This document shows, in pieces, positions 33,478-48,808 of a stretch of 64,000 nucleotides of DNA. A program made the position numbers and the translations under genes. Source of the stretch: Daedaleopsis sinensis (Eukaryota; Basidiomycota; Agaricomycetes; Polyporales; Polyporaceae); contig CM066305.1 in assembly GCA_033807695.1 (NCBI GenBank), positions 1,178,001-1,242,000 on the forward strand. The letters run 5' to 3'. Numbering within the stretch: the first letter of the stretch is position 1; the number at the start of each line of letters is the position of its first letter. The notes beneath the pieces are model-generated. The model saw only the letters and a list, made by a program, of their open reading frames with translations, searched no databases and was not told where the DNA came from.

Positions 33478-36400
33478 ATGGAGAGCTCCGACTCCCTCCG
33501 CCCGCCCCGCCCCAGCCGCTCCGTGCCCGACGCCCCGTTCCCGCTGCGCACTGATCTCCCTTCATCACCGGATTCAGATGACGTCCGCTTCTCGACCCCG
33601 CTCGCTTCACCACTAGTCGACTCTCCCGTTCAAGACGACCAACCCAGCGACCCTCAGCTTACATCTGCCGAGCCGACCTCTTTCTCCTCATCCCTCACAC
33701 CTATCCGTGCCCATTACTTGAAGAAGGAGCTCGTCCATCTCGAATTCCAGAGGGAGCTCGCCGCACTAGTGACCGCCCCCTCCAATAATGTATCCCCTTT
33801 CTCGTACCTAGGTCAACCGTTCTCCCCTCCTCCCAAGGCGCCACCGGTCGATCTCCCATTCCTCCGCTTCTTCTTCCGCCGTTTCGTCCTCTCCTTTCCC
33901 TTCCTAGCCTCCGCACCCAAGGATTTCTTCCCGGACAAGGTTCAGCCATTCCTCGCATCGCTGCTTGCCCGCAACCTCTCCCCCACCTCAGTGCTCGATG
34001 ACAATCCCGAAAACTCTGAGGAGGCAACCCGTAATCGGTTGCTTAACAAGCTGGAACGCAACTTATCCATGCTCATGACAAGTGCTACTAAGCTAGCCGA
34101 ACCCGAAGAGGTTGTCCGTCTAACACAATCGGATCTCAATCGCTTGGAAATACTTGCTAGAAAGCGTGCAGCTAGGGAGCGGCAGATGAAGGATAGTTTT
34201 GACGTTAACGTCGTATGCGTCCGGTCCGTTACCGAGAAGAAGCGCATGCGCAGCAGGATGCATGAGGTGCGCCACATTTCATGGACATAGCGATCAAGTA
34301 TTGAACTTTTGCTTGTGCTAGGAATTCATCATTCGCACTCGAAGACGAGGCCAACACGAAGTGTTCGTTTCTCGCCGGTATGGCGACTTCAAGACCCTTG
34401 CAGAAGAGCTGCGGAAAGCACATCCAAATGAGCTTGTTCCACAACCCCCTCCAAAGGACCGCAGCTTTGTCAATGTTACTATCTCACCACCACCCGCTAT
34501 GTCGACCTTCGCGCATGCCTACCCTTCACCACCATCCACCGCAACTTCTGCATCTCATCCTGGGCCATCTTCACCGCCCCGCGCTTCATCATCCTTTCCT
34601 CCGAACAGCCCGATGACGGCGCAACCGGGCAGGAAGAAACCCCGAGCGCGGGGCGTGGAGGATTTGTATGATTCCGAACGCAACTCCAGCGCCGATTCGT
34701 TCGGCCTCGGGTCTCCAATCAGCCCTTCCGGATCCACATACAATCTGAACGGTGGCGGGTTGTCTCAGCAGGCTATGCGGCTTTCGAGGGAGAAGAACAG
34801 GCTGACGCTGCGGTCATACTTGCATGCACTTTTATCGTCGTCGACCTTTGCGTCCTCACCCGTTCTGAAGTCGTTCCTGCTCAGCGGCCCAACGAGACTG
34901 ACTGAGGAGGAACTTGCGGACGCTGGCCGACGCGAGGAAGCTGATCGCATGCGAGAGGATGGGAGGTTGCGTTTCGCAAAGGAGATCACTGCCAGGGTAG
35001 ACGGGCTACGGCAGACCGTACGAGGCGTGAAGGGTGAATTGCTTGGAAAGGGTGAGTGGTCATCTTACTAGGATCTCAACTGCTCATGGATACGACCTAT
35101 TTCTTGATGTAGATGGATTGACGCATATTTTCGCGACAATCAAGGAGACTCAGGATGTTCGCGAGCTCCCGCCAAGCTACCACGCGGTCATAGAATGGGC
35201 CCGAATATCGTAGGTGTCCAGTTCCTCATGACGATCATGTTTGACATTTCATTCAGTCTAGCATCGACTGTTTTCCACCATTTCGTTGCAGCGGATAATG
35301 CCTCGGAAGCGTTTGCGAGCTTGAAGCGCATACACGGACTGATGCCCTACTTCATGCTGAAAGCCGCGCTGAAGATCAGCAATCCGATGGGCATGATCCG
35401 CGGCGTCCTTGATCTCTTTCTCGCGCAACCGTTTGGTGGCCGGAGTTTGCTGCAGCGGATGTTCACCGGCCAACTCATGGAAGAGGTCAAAGCTATTGAA
35501 GAGGACATCGAATCCGTCAAGGAGAAGGTGGACGACCCCGTCATGTGCGAGAAGGTCCGTATGTATGTGTATGCCCCGAGGGAGATCCAGGCCGTCTACA
35601 AGGCCGATGCTGGTGAGTGGCACACGTGTGTGCTGTCATCGTAGAGACTCATCTTGTTGCAGCGGCCGAGGATATGCATGTACTTGCCGTCGTCCTCCGC
35701 TCCGGCGAGCAGCCATTCTTAGGTCGCGCCCAGATGCAGCGTGTGATGTACTCGCATCGTGCGCACAAAGTCTACGCCAAGTATCGCGACACTCTGGCAG
35801 ACTCGGACGACGACGAGGGGCCGCAGGACGAGGAGGCTTGGTTGTTCGAAGATCTCAGCATCCTGGCGAAACTGTACGCACGGCTGAAGGATCGCGAGCA
35901 GCTTATAGAGCTCATCTTCCAGGTTAGTTAGACTCTACAAGGAAGCTGCTCAACGAGTCCATGCTAACTACGATGCAGGGCTCTACTGCGGAGCTCCTGA
36001 AGGATATCATCACGATCTTCTACGCGCCACTCGCGCAGGTGTACCGCGCCGCAAGTATCGCTGACTCCCTCGGAGATCTTCAGAACTTCATTAACGATCT
36101 GATCCGCACCGTGGAACAGACGGAGGAGTGTACGTCATTCTACGCAGGTCGCCCATTCCCAGGCTAACCTTCAGACTGCCAGTGAGCCAAACCGATCCCG
36201 CGAAGACCGTACAGATCTTCATCGACCTGATTCAGAGGCACGAGCAGTCCTTCTACAGCTTCGTGCACAAGGTCCACTCCAAGGGAGAAAGCCTGTTCAC
36301 CGACCTCATGCGCTGGATCGAACTGTTCCTGACGCTGATGCGCGACGGCCTCGGGGAGCCCATGTCGCTCGAGTTCCTCCTTCCCCATACCGGCGCGGAC

Positions 36401-37323
36401 CGCGAGAACATCATGCGCGAGGTCGACGAGATCGCCCTGTACCACTACAAGCTCAAGGTCGCGTACGAGACGAAGCTCAGGCGGCGCTTCGGCCGCACCG
36501 AGGGCATGAACGACGCCGACGCGGAGGACGAGGCCGCCGCGCAGCTCGTGGACGGCGTCGTGCGCGACCTCAGCTTCGGCGACCTCGTCACGGGCGACGC
36601 CGAGGACCTCGCCGCACAGGAGATGGGCGACGACGCGGAGGACTCCAGTGACGAGGACCCCAGCTCCGGCTCCGGCAGCTCCGGGTCCGACTCGGACGAC
36701 TCCGGCCCAGACGACAGCGAGGACGAGTCCGACAGTAGCGAGACCGGCGGCGAGACCGAGCGCGACGCGACGCCTTTCGCGGACCGCCAGCGACCCCACC
36801 CCCATGCCAGCGACCAACTCCCGCGCCCGCTCCCCGTCTCGCGCTCGCGCTCGCAGACCTTCCACCACCCGCCTCCCAAGCCGCTCCCTCCGCAGCCGCA
36901 GCACACGCTTCCCGTGCGGCACTCCGCCGACAGCCCCCGCGACGATGACCGCCCGCCCCCGCCCCCGCCGCGCGAGCGCATGCGCACGCTGTCGACAGGC
37001 AGCCGGCTCGCGCCCGCGTCGTCGCGCTTCAAGGACCTCCCGCCCCCGCCGCCGCTCCCACCATCCGTGTCCGCGCCCGCCGTGCGCCAACAGGGGAAGC
37101 TCGCGGACCGGAGCAAAGCGAAGTCCCCGCCGAAGTCGAAGTCAAAGAAGGCGCCCGCGGGCCCGCAGCCTCCGGAGCTCGAGCACATCCCGAAGCTGCT
37201 TCCCCTGTTCGTGGAGATGGTGCGTGGTTTGGTCGGGCCTCCGGGCGTGCGTCCTTCGAAGCCTCCTCTTCTCAGTTCTAACGTCTCGAGCAGATGAGAC
37301 CGAACCTGGTGACGCGCCGTTGA
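33478..37323 (+). CDS. PXB/PX/DUF3818 lipid-binding protein (yeast Lec1/YPR097W type)
   Basis: Exons 33478-34266, 34322-35051, 35113-35209, 35257-35612, 35663-35922, 35979-36129, 36183-37219 and 37294-37323 give 1149 aa. After a Ser/Pro-rich start, the PX-associated (PXB) domain begins at SLTPIRAHYLKKELVHLEF. The PX domain follows (FIIRTRRRGQHEVFVSRRYGDF then KTLAEELRKAHP), split by a Ser/Pro-rich insert before the rest. The C-terminal DUF3818 region includes ASTVFHHFVAADNASEAF, GMIRGVLDLFLAQPFGGRSL and SFYSFVHKVHSKGESLF. A long acidic, then Pro-rich insert (about 36640-37180) separates this from the final LLPLFVEM-MRPNLVTRR. PX domains bind phosphoinositides and the yeast relative acts at membrane contact sites/lipid transport, so a peripheral membrane role is expected. 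The final exon has an alternative reading to 37364 in another frame. Confidence 0.85.
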
Positions 37324-37894
37324 AACGCCCCGTACCGCGGCCCGGGACCGTGCTGAAGCCATAATTGGAACGATGCGCTGGGCAAACTTTCTAGATTCCC
37401 TTGCTCTAGCCTCTTGCTCTATTGTAAATCTTGTGAGTAGTGTGTAGAGTTCCTGGTACATCCTCCCCTGCTGTCGACGCACTGTACTGTATCATCCATC
37501 CATCCATCCATCCATCCATAATCATGAATCTGTTCAGTGTTCGCGATATTGATATTGCATCCCCGTTCCCATACGAGACACCCACAGACAGATGCCGCGT
37601 CAATCGACCCTCGGAAGCGTTGTCGTAATGTTATGTGCATGCGTTGCGCCGTGCGACGGTCCGCAGCAGAAGAGAAGAAGGAAAGTCATGGACGGGTCGT
37701 GAAAGACGGACAAGACGACGGCGGATCGGCGAATCAGCCGGCCGCTACTACGTGAACTCGAGGGAGATATGTATGGTACAGCCCCGACGGCAAGGGAAGG
37801 CTCCGCGGACAACAAACGCAGACACGGGGACAGTCTGCCTACCCACAGCGAATTCGAATGGACCAGGATAGACAGACGGGGAGTGCACCACGAC
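37324..37894. repeat. Intergenic region with CATC microsatellite
   Basis: Space between two convergent genes. A (CATC)n microsatellite of about seven units spans 37493-37519. No gene is supported. Confidence 0.6.
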
Positions 37895-39921
<2,027 letters not shown>

Positions 39922-40197
39922 GTCCTCTCGACCAGCTTTAAACCGCGTCTCTTAATTAGCCCCACGTGATGATCTATGGTACGCGCTTGCCTTTTTGGCT
40001 CTTCCAATGAATTAATGACACTCGCAACCAACTCGCAACTCATACGTACGCAGGCAGAAACGGCTATAGTCATATTGGACTATGCAACAACAATCTCCAG
40101 CTACTACATAGCACTAGCGGTACATTCAGTAAATAGATGGGTTCACTTAGATTTATCTGATTAGATATAGTGCGCAAGTCCGAGAGTCCAGCTCAAC

Positions 40198-41739
40198 TCA
40201 TCCTCTATAGACTGAGGAACCTCCTCCAGGCCATGATTGCTGAGTATTGCCCCACTGCCCACTAGGCTGAGATGTGGGTTCTTGGAAGGCTGCTTGACTA
40301 TACGCATAGCTCGGTCGAGGCGAAACGACGGGCGGAACGCCGCTGTTCAAACTGATCACGGATCCAGTGGCACTCGGCAGATGTGGTGGGTACTGTTGCT
40401 GCGCGGGTCTTCACGAGAAGTTAAAGCAAGCGACTCCAAAAAGCAATCAAGGACAGAACTCACTGCGGCAGTTGCGAGGCTCTCCGCATATGGGCAGGGA
40501 CATTGAACGAATATTGCGCAGATACAGCGTTGCTGATGAAATAAATGGTAAACAGATTGTCAGATGATTGTGCGGGTCTACATACCTGTAGAACGCGCTC
40601 GCGCTCGGCTGCGGTCCATTGTCCACAGTCCGCGAACTCATCGCAGACGCAGGCTTCTTGTACGCCATCTGCGGATTGAACGACAGCCGGGGAGCGCTGT
40701 TATGCTTCCCCATGGGCTCAAACGCACTGGCTCGTAGCGCAGCCCCAGCTGCCGTAGACATAGAGTTCGCAGCGGGCAACGACTGATGATGCACGGGCGG
40801 TCGAAGAGTGGGTGCGGGAGAGTGCCTGGGCTGAGGAAGGCTCTGTGCGTGTGGTGGATGCGGCCGCGCAGAGTTCGGACGGGGTACAGGGGTCGCTGTC
40901 TGCGGCTGCGGGGTTGTGAAGCCTGCGGAGGGAGGGGGCGTGGAGAAGGGAGGAGGTTCGGGCGTGTCTGATGCAGGCGGTGGAAGCCCCGCTTCGTAGG
41001 CCATCAACATGCCGTCGTACGGCGGGCCGTCAAGGGATGGCCCAACAGGCGTGAACTCGGGCGGAGGTGTACGATTGCGCTCGGTGTTGTTGAACACTGT
41101 AAGCTGTCGTCGCAGAGGGATTTGCGCCCGCCCATTGGACGAACTTGAGCCGGGTGAGGTCAAGGGAGACGAGGGTGGGCTGCCGCCGCCTCCGAGGCCA
41201 GCTTCAGCGTACCATGAAGGCCGCTCCTTCGTCGGACGCGTCTTCTTGCTCACCCTCAACGGCCTCGTGGGTTGAGGGGGTGAAGAAGGAGGAGAAGATG
41301 AGGCGACTGAACTTGAATCTGCAGCTGAACTCGATCCAGACGAGGCCCCTCCCCCACTCGGCTCGGGTATAGATCGTCTGGCCGACACCTTCTCTGGCGG
41401 GTATCCGGTGCCGTAGTTCGGATTGGGACTGAATGACGGCGGCGAGGACGCGGAGCTTGCGCTGCCAGCATGATTGTACGGGGCATCGATCTGAGGCGAC
41501 TTGCCAGTATTGGACTTCTGAGTTTGGGAACCCTCCCCAAGCGAGAGCATGTCCATACTGGCTAGTGCAGCCTGGAAGATGGCATCGTCCCAGACCTCGA
41601 AGCCCTCATTGTCGACGCTACGCTGGGGTGGGTCGGACGCGCTCTGCTCGACGACCAGAGAAGTTTTCTGGTCAAATTCGTGCTGGGAGATCTCGTACGA
41701 GGGCGGTGGGGGAAGCAGTTCGTCGGGAGGACTGCTCAT
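40198..41739 (-). CDS. Pro/Ser-rich, probably disordered protein (477 aa)
   Basis: Unrecognised. Exons 41739-40586, 40532-40464 and 40408-40198. The second join uses acceptor gtgaag before acccgcg, giving QLPQ-PAQQQYPPHL; other acceptors lead to early stops. One short ordered block near residues 45-70 (NEGFEVWDDAIFQAALASMD) looks like a helical motif; the rest is Ser/Pro/Gly/Thr-rich with many SSPPSSP runs and a Gln/Pro/Tyr tail. There is no membrane segment or signal peptide. The composition suits a scaffold or regulator but no function can be assigned. It diverges from the NDR kinase by only about 280 nt. Confidence 0.65.
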
Positions 41740-42269
41740 GAGGCTGGTTCACTACGAATAGGCGGCGGTGGCAATAGCGGATCGAGCCAGGGGTTTTGAG
41801 GGGGAGGGGGAGCGGGGTAGAGAAGGATCCGGGGCGGCTGGGTGCCTATGTACGTTCACCTGCTATTTGCCCATAGACATAGCCTCAGGGCGCGCCATAA
41901 CCGACATGAGTGACATGCGTCAGGGCGCGACCTCCATCGATACTGCCCCATGCGCTGACGAGAGAATCATCATCCCGCTACACCAACCGGTGCAAATACA
42001 TGAACAAGTCTAATGCAGTCCCCCATGCCGATCACTCCGAGTGAATCACTCGGTCACATAGGTTCAAACGCGTCTGCCTTCGAATAGATCATGGTATATC
42101 GGTGGTATATCTTCAACGATATCTGCTTCCCTTCTCATCGGCGGCTTCGTGCACTCGATGTACAGTCTTGTACAGTACGACCCAGCTGCGCATCGTGAAG
42201 CCTGTCGTCGTGGCTGAATGTGGCGGCAAGCCTAGCATGTGTACCCGGGCCGGTCCTATACGTACATGC
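41740..42269. other. Intergenic region
   Basis: 530 nt holding the promoter of the Pro/Ser-rich gene and the 3' flank of the dehydrogenase kinase gene. Open frames are short; nothing else is seen. Confidence 0.45.
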
Positions 42270-44221
42270 CTACACTTCGATCCCTTCCTGATTTGTACCC
42301 TGCACAACAGCACCCGACACAGGTTCAGCAAGCCAAGTAACACTTGCCAGGTCTGAGAGGCTCAGAGCACGTACCAGCTTCGGCAACCGAACGAAGACGT
42401 CCGTCCCTGGCGAGATGAGATTAGTGTCACAGTACTTGCACCAAATCAGGATCTTAGCTCCTCACCGTAACCGTCCAAGCTGACCATGTCGAGCGATCCC
42501 CCGAAATATGTCGCGTAGATGTTGCTCATGGGGAGCCCCATACCGATGCGCGGATGCGGGTCCACCGGGTCCACCGTAACAGTACTGGGTCGGCTCCATT
42601 GGTCGACCTGCTCCGACACTGTTGCAGTCATACCGCGGGTGCTTGAGCTGACAGTCCGCAGCGCGCCAAGTCGCGCGTCCGCAAGGCGTCCCGCGTTACG
42701 GACATGGGAGAACGAGAACAGGTCCGAAGGGGACTTAATCTCGGGTGATAGCAACCCGCCGCCTGTGACGACGCCAAATCATGAGCGCGGCGAGCGCGGC
42801 GAGAGATGCGCTCGGCGGACAGACCTTGATCTGATATTCGAATGCAGACGTTGTTTTCGCTCGCCACGACAGTTGCCCGGATGGGTGGTAGAGAACGGGC
42901 AGTTGGGTGCTTCAGTCGGTTAGCCCTAAACGACTGCGGTACATCCAAGTTGAAGATGATCAACGCGGGGCACGTCGAACGACGGCGGTGCACGTACGTT
43001 CTTCAACAGCTCGAATACGATGTATCTGTCTGCGAAGTTAGAAGGTGTTCGTTGCGCAGTCAGGACGGAGGAACTGACTCTAGGTGATCCCTGATATATG
43101 CGAATCTGGTATCCACATGCCCATCGACGATCACTTCGGACCAATGCGCCTTGTTCAGCGGACCGCTGAGCATGTCTTCGTCGACATTGTCAGGTCGCGC
43201 GCGAAGATATTGTGTACACCTATCGATGCAGTCCTTGACTTTCAGCCCAGTGCATATGATCCCTACGTTTTGCTTCTCTTGTGTCGGATCCATTCGGCCA
43301 TTGACGAAGTCCGTGAGAGCTATGTGGTGCTCGGCCAGCACGCGTCGTGATATCCGCGAGACAAGCATTCTCCGCATGAACGAGTCCAGCCTGTCGGAGA
43401 GCAGATATGGCGAAGAGAGGGACAGCCCTAAGGACAAGTTCGGGATGATCCATTTGCTAGTAAGAGTTTATGTTCACTCTGACACGGTCGGGGGAAGGTA
43501 GAGAATACTCACTGCGCGTCCAGGACACCGCGTAGGAAGTTGCAGAATGCATCGTTCTCTGCTAGAGTGGTGATGTGCGGGAATCGACGGAACCTGCCAT
43601 GTGGGTTACGCGGTTCGTCTCGTCTCTGAAGCGAAGGGCATACTTGTCGAACGCTTCCTGATACAGCTGAAGACGCATTCAACCCCACGCACGACGACCA
43701 CCGAGCGAACGGGCCTACGCACCTCATACACTTTGGCTACACCCTCTTGGGTTACCACAACGTACGGGAGCGCTTGCATGTCTCGCAGCCTATGTGCAAT
43801 ACGGATGGGCAGCTCGCTCCGGACATAGTTTGCACTCTGTGCAAGACGTTTGATGCAATGGGCATTGTGAAGGAAGGTAGGCCTCTCATATGCTACACAC
43901 ATACCTTGATGAGCCGCTCCTCATTCATAGATCTCCCAAAGAACACCTGTAGACCAATCCATGCAACTAAACCCCTCATCTGCACTAAATCACACGTACC
44001 AGCTGACGCAGCGTCAACCTAGTCGCAGGTTTTGAAGCGTAAGCTTCCAGCTGTCTGTTCTGGTAGAACTGCACGGCGGTCGAAGCCCTTCGCATGCCGC
44101 AGATAGTTGTTCTTGAACTTGGGAGAGGATGGAGCGCTACTCGGACTGTCCTTGGTATAGTTCGACGAGGAGCTCTGCCGGCGAGCTGCATAGGGGTCGA
44201 AGAGAGCAAAGGGATTGCCAT
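42270..44221 (-). CDS. Mitochondrial pyruvate/branched-chain dehydrogenase kinase (PDK/BCKDK family)
   Basis: Phosphorylates and switches off a mitochondrial alpha-ketoacid dehydrogenase complex. Eleven exons: 44221-44000, 43946-43905, 43836-43723, 43666-43644, 43593-43513, 43456-43079, 43025-42998, 42933-42825, 42762-42466, 42406-42375 and 42299-42270, total 451 aa. The N-terminus is Arg-rich without acids, as expected for mitochondrial import. The regulatory domain has FYQNRQLEAYASKP, TLRQLVFFGRSMNEERLIK, ANYVRSELPIRIAHR and LYQEAFDKFRRFP. The GHKL ATPase domain has the N-box ELLKN, DQGGG (G1) and GMGLPMS (G2), ending GTNQEGIEV. All ATP-binding motifs are intact. Whether the substrate is pyruvate or branched-chain dehydrogenase cannot be decided here. 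Notable are a 23-nt and a 28-nt internal exon, both needed for the conserved text. Confidence 0.92.
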
Positions 44222-44662
44222 GGCGTGGCCCGGGGTAGGCAAGACACACTCTAAGAAGCAGACAGAGAAGAGCTGGATGTGGGAGTCATTTGCGAGTCCA
44301 CGCTGCCTGTGGACTTCAGGTCATCACCTCGTGAACCCGCCCAGACTCCGACAAAATGCGGCGGGGTCGCTGTGACTGCTACTGTGTGACTCGACCGGCC
44401 CGCATCTCCCGGGACGCGTCGGGGCGGCTTAACCTCCAAAGACTCGTGTTGATGCCGCCGTAGGATGAGATACTGTCTCTGAACAGAACGAGATGATATA
44501 GGAGTGAGCAGATACAGAGTTACTCACTCAAATTGCTCGCACCAAGCTAGTGAGGACATTAATATTAAGAGGGATTACGACAAGAAACCGTAACACGCTA
44601 GCAGTCATACGCAAAGTACTCCAAGAAAACACAGATCAGTTTGATCGTAGTGACCAGAACAT
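44222..44662. other. Intergenic region
   Basis: Promoter of the dehydrogenase kinase and 3' flank of the importin gene; no further gene supported. Confidence 0.45.
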
Positions 44663-47600
44663 CTAAGGACGAGCTCCCGTGAGCGCATCATGAATTTGCT
44701 TCAGGACCTCTGGCTCTGCCTTCGACAGATAGCGCGCCTGTAGGTCCGGGCATGCTTGTTCGGCTTCCCGCCACCGCTCTCCGATGTACACAGTCAGGGA
44801 AGTGGTCCGGACCGGATCGTTCTCAAAGACCTGTCAACCACGGTGATCAGTGCATAGCAGAGAGACGTCAAACTTTGTACGAACAGCTTTGCGGCGATCG
44901 TACTCGAGCGTTCCTTCAGCCTCCGTGTAGGTCCCGTCGAATGGCCGGTCCCAGTAGAGAGTGAGCGAGGGGCTGCAAACACCCCGTCAGCACCAGATAC
45001 CAGCGTACGAGTGCACCAAGGCATACTCAGACTCCGCGTTACTCATCGCCTCTTTGATCTCCCCGAACACGTCGATCCATAAGTTGAATATCTCCGTCGA
45101 CAGACGATCCAGCACGTCCGGTCGGCCTGTGGCGACCAGGCTCGCGATGCCCATGGCGGTCAACTTACGCAGACGCGGCTCCGACATGTTGTCGAACTGG
45201 TCGCGGACGTCCTTCATCAGGGGGAGCGTCGACAGGGAGAGCAATTGATCACATACCCTAGTCCACCACTGGTTGAGGATGGCTTCCCAGATGAGGGACT
45301 CCCTGACGTTCAGTGCTGTAGAGGTAGCCGACACGAGTTGCAGGAAGAGTTGTCTGTCCGCGACCGCTATGCGTGCAAGAACGTATATGTAGTCGGAGAG
45401 GACCAAGGCATCCAACTGCACATTATATCGTGAGCATCACTCTGCGAGAAACTTATTCCTTGAGTCTCTAACCTTGTCCTCTTCAAGGCCCTTGACAAGC
45501 GTAGCAAACAGCCCCGAAATATGGGCTGCTTCTCCCCATAGAACGGGCGGGGCAACCTGGAAGAGTAGAGCAAGAGCCGTTGTCATGTTCTTGATATTAC
45601 TACCAACAGCTTGATTCATTGCCGTGTTGAACGCGCGAAGTAAGTCGACAGCGGAGAGCTACAATGTCGATCACTATTACTGTTCTTGAACAACAATCAT
45701 AGTAGCGACTTACCTGGAGAACGCTTGGAGCGTCGAGGAGAAAGTAGGACTCGTGGATGTGAACGATTGTCCCTAGCAACTCCAAGTTGCTCGACAATTG
45801 CTCAATCGCCAACGGCAACAGTTCGATCAGACCCGGAGCACCGGCAATAGTGTTCGTGTTGCGTAGAGCGGCTTGCCACAGTGCGAATGCGTCGATATCA
45901 AGATGAATTATAGCCTATGGTGCAGACATCAGCCATCATTCGTGCATGCATCTGTCGACGCGATTTACAGGATCAGAGAGACTTTCGCGGACGAGCGGGA
46001 CAACGAGGGCGGCGAGAGAGTTGGCATTCGCCTTAGCTGCCTACGTATGGTGAGTATAGGTGATAGTCAACGAGTGACGCCGTATTTACCTCGACTAATT
46101 TGGTGACTGTGCCCAAGAGGCACGCCTTGAATAGCCAGTCTTCTGCTGCAGCAGTCCCTACAAAGGCCTGTCAATGCATATCAGGATGGCAAGCTTGAGG
46201 AACTCACATAGTTGAGGAATGGGTTCTGCGACCATACCAACGAGGGGAACGATCTGTGAAACGAGGTAAGTTAGATCAAGTTGCAAGACCGCATTGCAGA
46301 CATACCCGGGCTTCTGCGCGCTCAATGACAGTGTTCAAGCTGTCCGTGATACGACGCTTGGCTTCGAGAGAGTCTGCTTCTGCAGTGAGCTTGACGAGCG
46401 ATGTGACCACAGGGGGCAAGAAAGGCGCGAAGCTATTCCCGTCAAAGTTCAAACTCTGTTCGAGTAGTGTCAGCACGAGTCGCTAGCCAGTCGTAAACAC
46501 TTACGTCGACACATTCGCGAATCGCGATCGCTGCTGTGAGACGGACGACTGCGTCGGAGCCCGGTCCCTCGTCTCGCAGTAAATGGACAAGGATTTGCCA
46601 TAGCTGGGGAATGTTTGCGTGAAGGCATTCGTCTGCGACCAGCTTGCCCAACAGCCACGCTATCCTTCGCTTGACGATGGGATAGCTATGGAGACGATCA
46701 GCACAAACGCAACCGAGGACGTGTCACGCCGCTCACTTTTGGTGCGTCCCTTGGGCTTCTGCGACCAGTACAGTCTCGAGCCACTGCCTGAACGGGATTG
46801 TGTCCTTGAGATGAATAGCGCATCGACCAACCGCGCAGTAGAGTGCCTCCTTTTGGATGATCGTAGGCAGATCCGTTGCGCTTTGACCTATGGCGGCCAC
46901 AGTGCGTCAATCAATAAGTGGGTTTACATTTCATGCAATGCCGGCCTATCCGGCCAGACCTACCCGCAAGATTGTTGAATGTCATTTCGATCAATGGGTT
47001 CACATAGTGCGGATATTGTTTGGCCAGCGTCATGAGGACTCTCTCGCCGCATGGCTACAAGACTTAGTATGTAGCAGCAGAAAGTCGGGATTATTCTCAC
47101 CCGCAATTCGTACTCCCACTGATCGTTCTCTTTCTCCTCGGCATTGACCCACTCCTCAGGATCCGCCATCCAGTTTTCTAGGTCGGACGGGTTCAACGGG
47201 ATGAAACGCGTCACCAGGATCTTGACCGCGTCTTCCACGAACTCCTTCGAGAGAACTACGACCCCAGCAGTACGAGTTAGAGTCAGAGCGCAGACAAAAT
47301 CACGTTGTCAGTACCTTTGTCATTCTGCGAGCCATTCTTCTTCACAGGGGCCCACTGAGCCAGACTGTCTCTGAAAAGAGCCATTCCCTGTACCAGGAAG
47401 CGTACAGGGAACGTAACAAGAGACGAATCTGCAATGTAATCAGTCGTACTGGGCGTCATTCTAGTGCGGAACCTTACCTGCAATCTGGTCTGCAGAACCT
47501 GTTGTCGCTTGCACTACCTTGCTCCAGTAGTACAAAACAAGGTCTCCGCATATCGGGAGGGTGACGAAGTGAGCCGGACTATCGCGTTGCATGCGTCTAA

Positions 47601-48808
47601 ACAACTTTCCAAAGACACGGATATGTCGTGTGAGCAGATCGAGAGAGCGCTGTGCGACCACATCGCTAGGAGGAGTACCAAGGGCAGAGATCAGGCCTAT
47701 CCGAGATTCCGACAATGTCTGCAACTGCACGGCCGAGTTACGGAAGAATTCCTCGACCTACATCATGATGAGCTTCGTTCTGCAGGATGGTTCGAACGAT
47801 CATACCCAGGGTGCAAACTGCGGATAGTCCTTTGAGCAAGTGTAGCGATGGTATGCCCAGAAAGTCAACTTGACAAGACACTTGAACGATAAATGACTGA
47901 GCAATAGATCCTCAACCGTCCGGACGTGATTCAGAGTAGCAGGGGTGATGGAGGGCAGAGGGGCAGCCAACTGAGCATAGTAGTTTTGCAGCGGTACTTT
48001 CAGGTCCTCCACGAGCTGCGCGGTGTTAAGTATCACGAAGAGCAATGTGTACCAGGACAAGTGCACACCTGCCCCATCGTTTTCACCCCAGTGAGCATCT
48101 TGAAGGCAGCATATTCCTTCAAGATAGCATTGAGGACCTGTAGAGAACGGCGAAGAAGCAGAGATGCGTTCGGCGTGGCATTGCTATATCTCGCCTCGAC
48201 CGACGAGTTGATGGTTGCCACAAGGTGCGACACCAGCCCGGGCCTGCAAATTCGAATGGATATTGTCAAGCGGTCAAGGTACACAATTGAGCGTACCAAG
48301 CGACAGGATAGTCTTGACGAGCGATCTTTGCTATGATGAGCGCATTGCACTCGGATATCTACGTTTATCACAAATGAATTGATAACATGAGATAGAACTA
48401 GCAAACGTTGAGCACTCACCATGTCATCCGGCTCATCCAAAAACGTGAGACTTCGTTCTCTGATCCTCGCTTTGCTTTCGGGGGGAAAGAGCCTACAGAG
48501 ATGACGGACATCGAGATTTGCATGACGTATCAATTGACAGAGTCGGTTACTCACTTTCGTGACCTCCAATGACCCATTGCCGCATTCTTGAACTGTATGA
48601 TGGCCTGCTGTCGTGCATGTAGGGGTACGGATTTCTGCGCAGCAATCTCGTGCAGCACATCGTATTCTCCAGGGATCTCGAGGGCTTCCTTTAAGCGAGT
48701 AGTCGATGCTTGTACCAATGCTGGGTCTTGTGAGGCCGCGCCGCATACGATGTTGTAGAGTTCCTCGGGGGGTATGGGCTGTGGCTGGGGATGACTGGGA
48801 GGACTCAT
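44663..48808 (-). CDS. KAP120: Importin-11 / Kap120-type karyopherin
   Basis: Nuclear transport receptor of the importin-beta family. The gene is split into some twenty short exons over 4.1 kb; exon 1 is 48808-48555 and the stop is TAG at 44663-44665. I did not resolve every junction. The N-terminal importin domain reads LYNIVCGAASQDPALVQAST, then YDVLHEIAAQKS, HARQQAIIQFKNAAMGHW and, after the first intron, KLFPPESKARIRERSLTFLDEP, the RanGTP-binding end. Later HEAT-repeat text includes NSSVEARYSNATPNASLLL, FGKLFRRMQRD, PLNPSDLENWMADPEEWVNAEE and DQWEYELRPCGERVLMTLAKQYP; the W-x-DPEEW and RPC blocks are diagnostic of the importin-11/Kap120 branch. The protein ends EVLKQIHDALTGARP. It diverges from SLX4. 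Cargo in yeast includes ribosome assembly factors; here this is inference. Confidence 0.85.

Noticed and set aside
36164..37482. Two long antisense frames opposite the PX-domain gene
   Set aside because: They coincide exactly with the GC-rich acidic/Pro-rich exon of the sense gene and contain no recognisable domain.
43513..43666. Reading straight through 43594-43643 in the dehydrogenase kinase
   Set aside because: Read-through gives the wrong frame or a stop; a 50-nt GT-AG intron restores the conserved DKFRRFP text.
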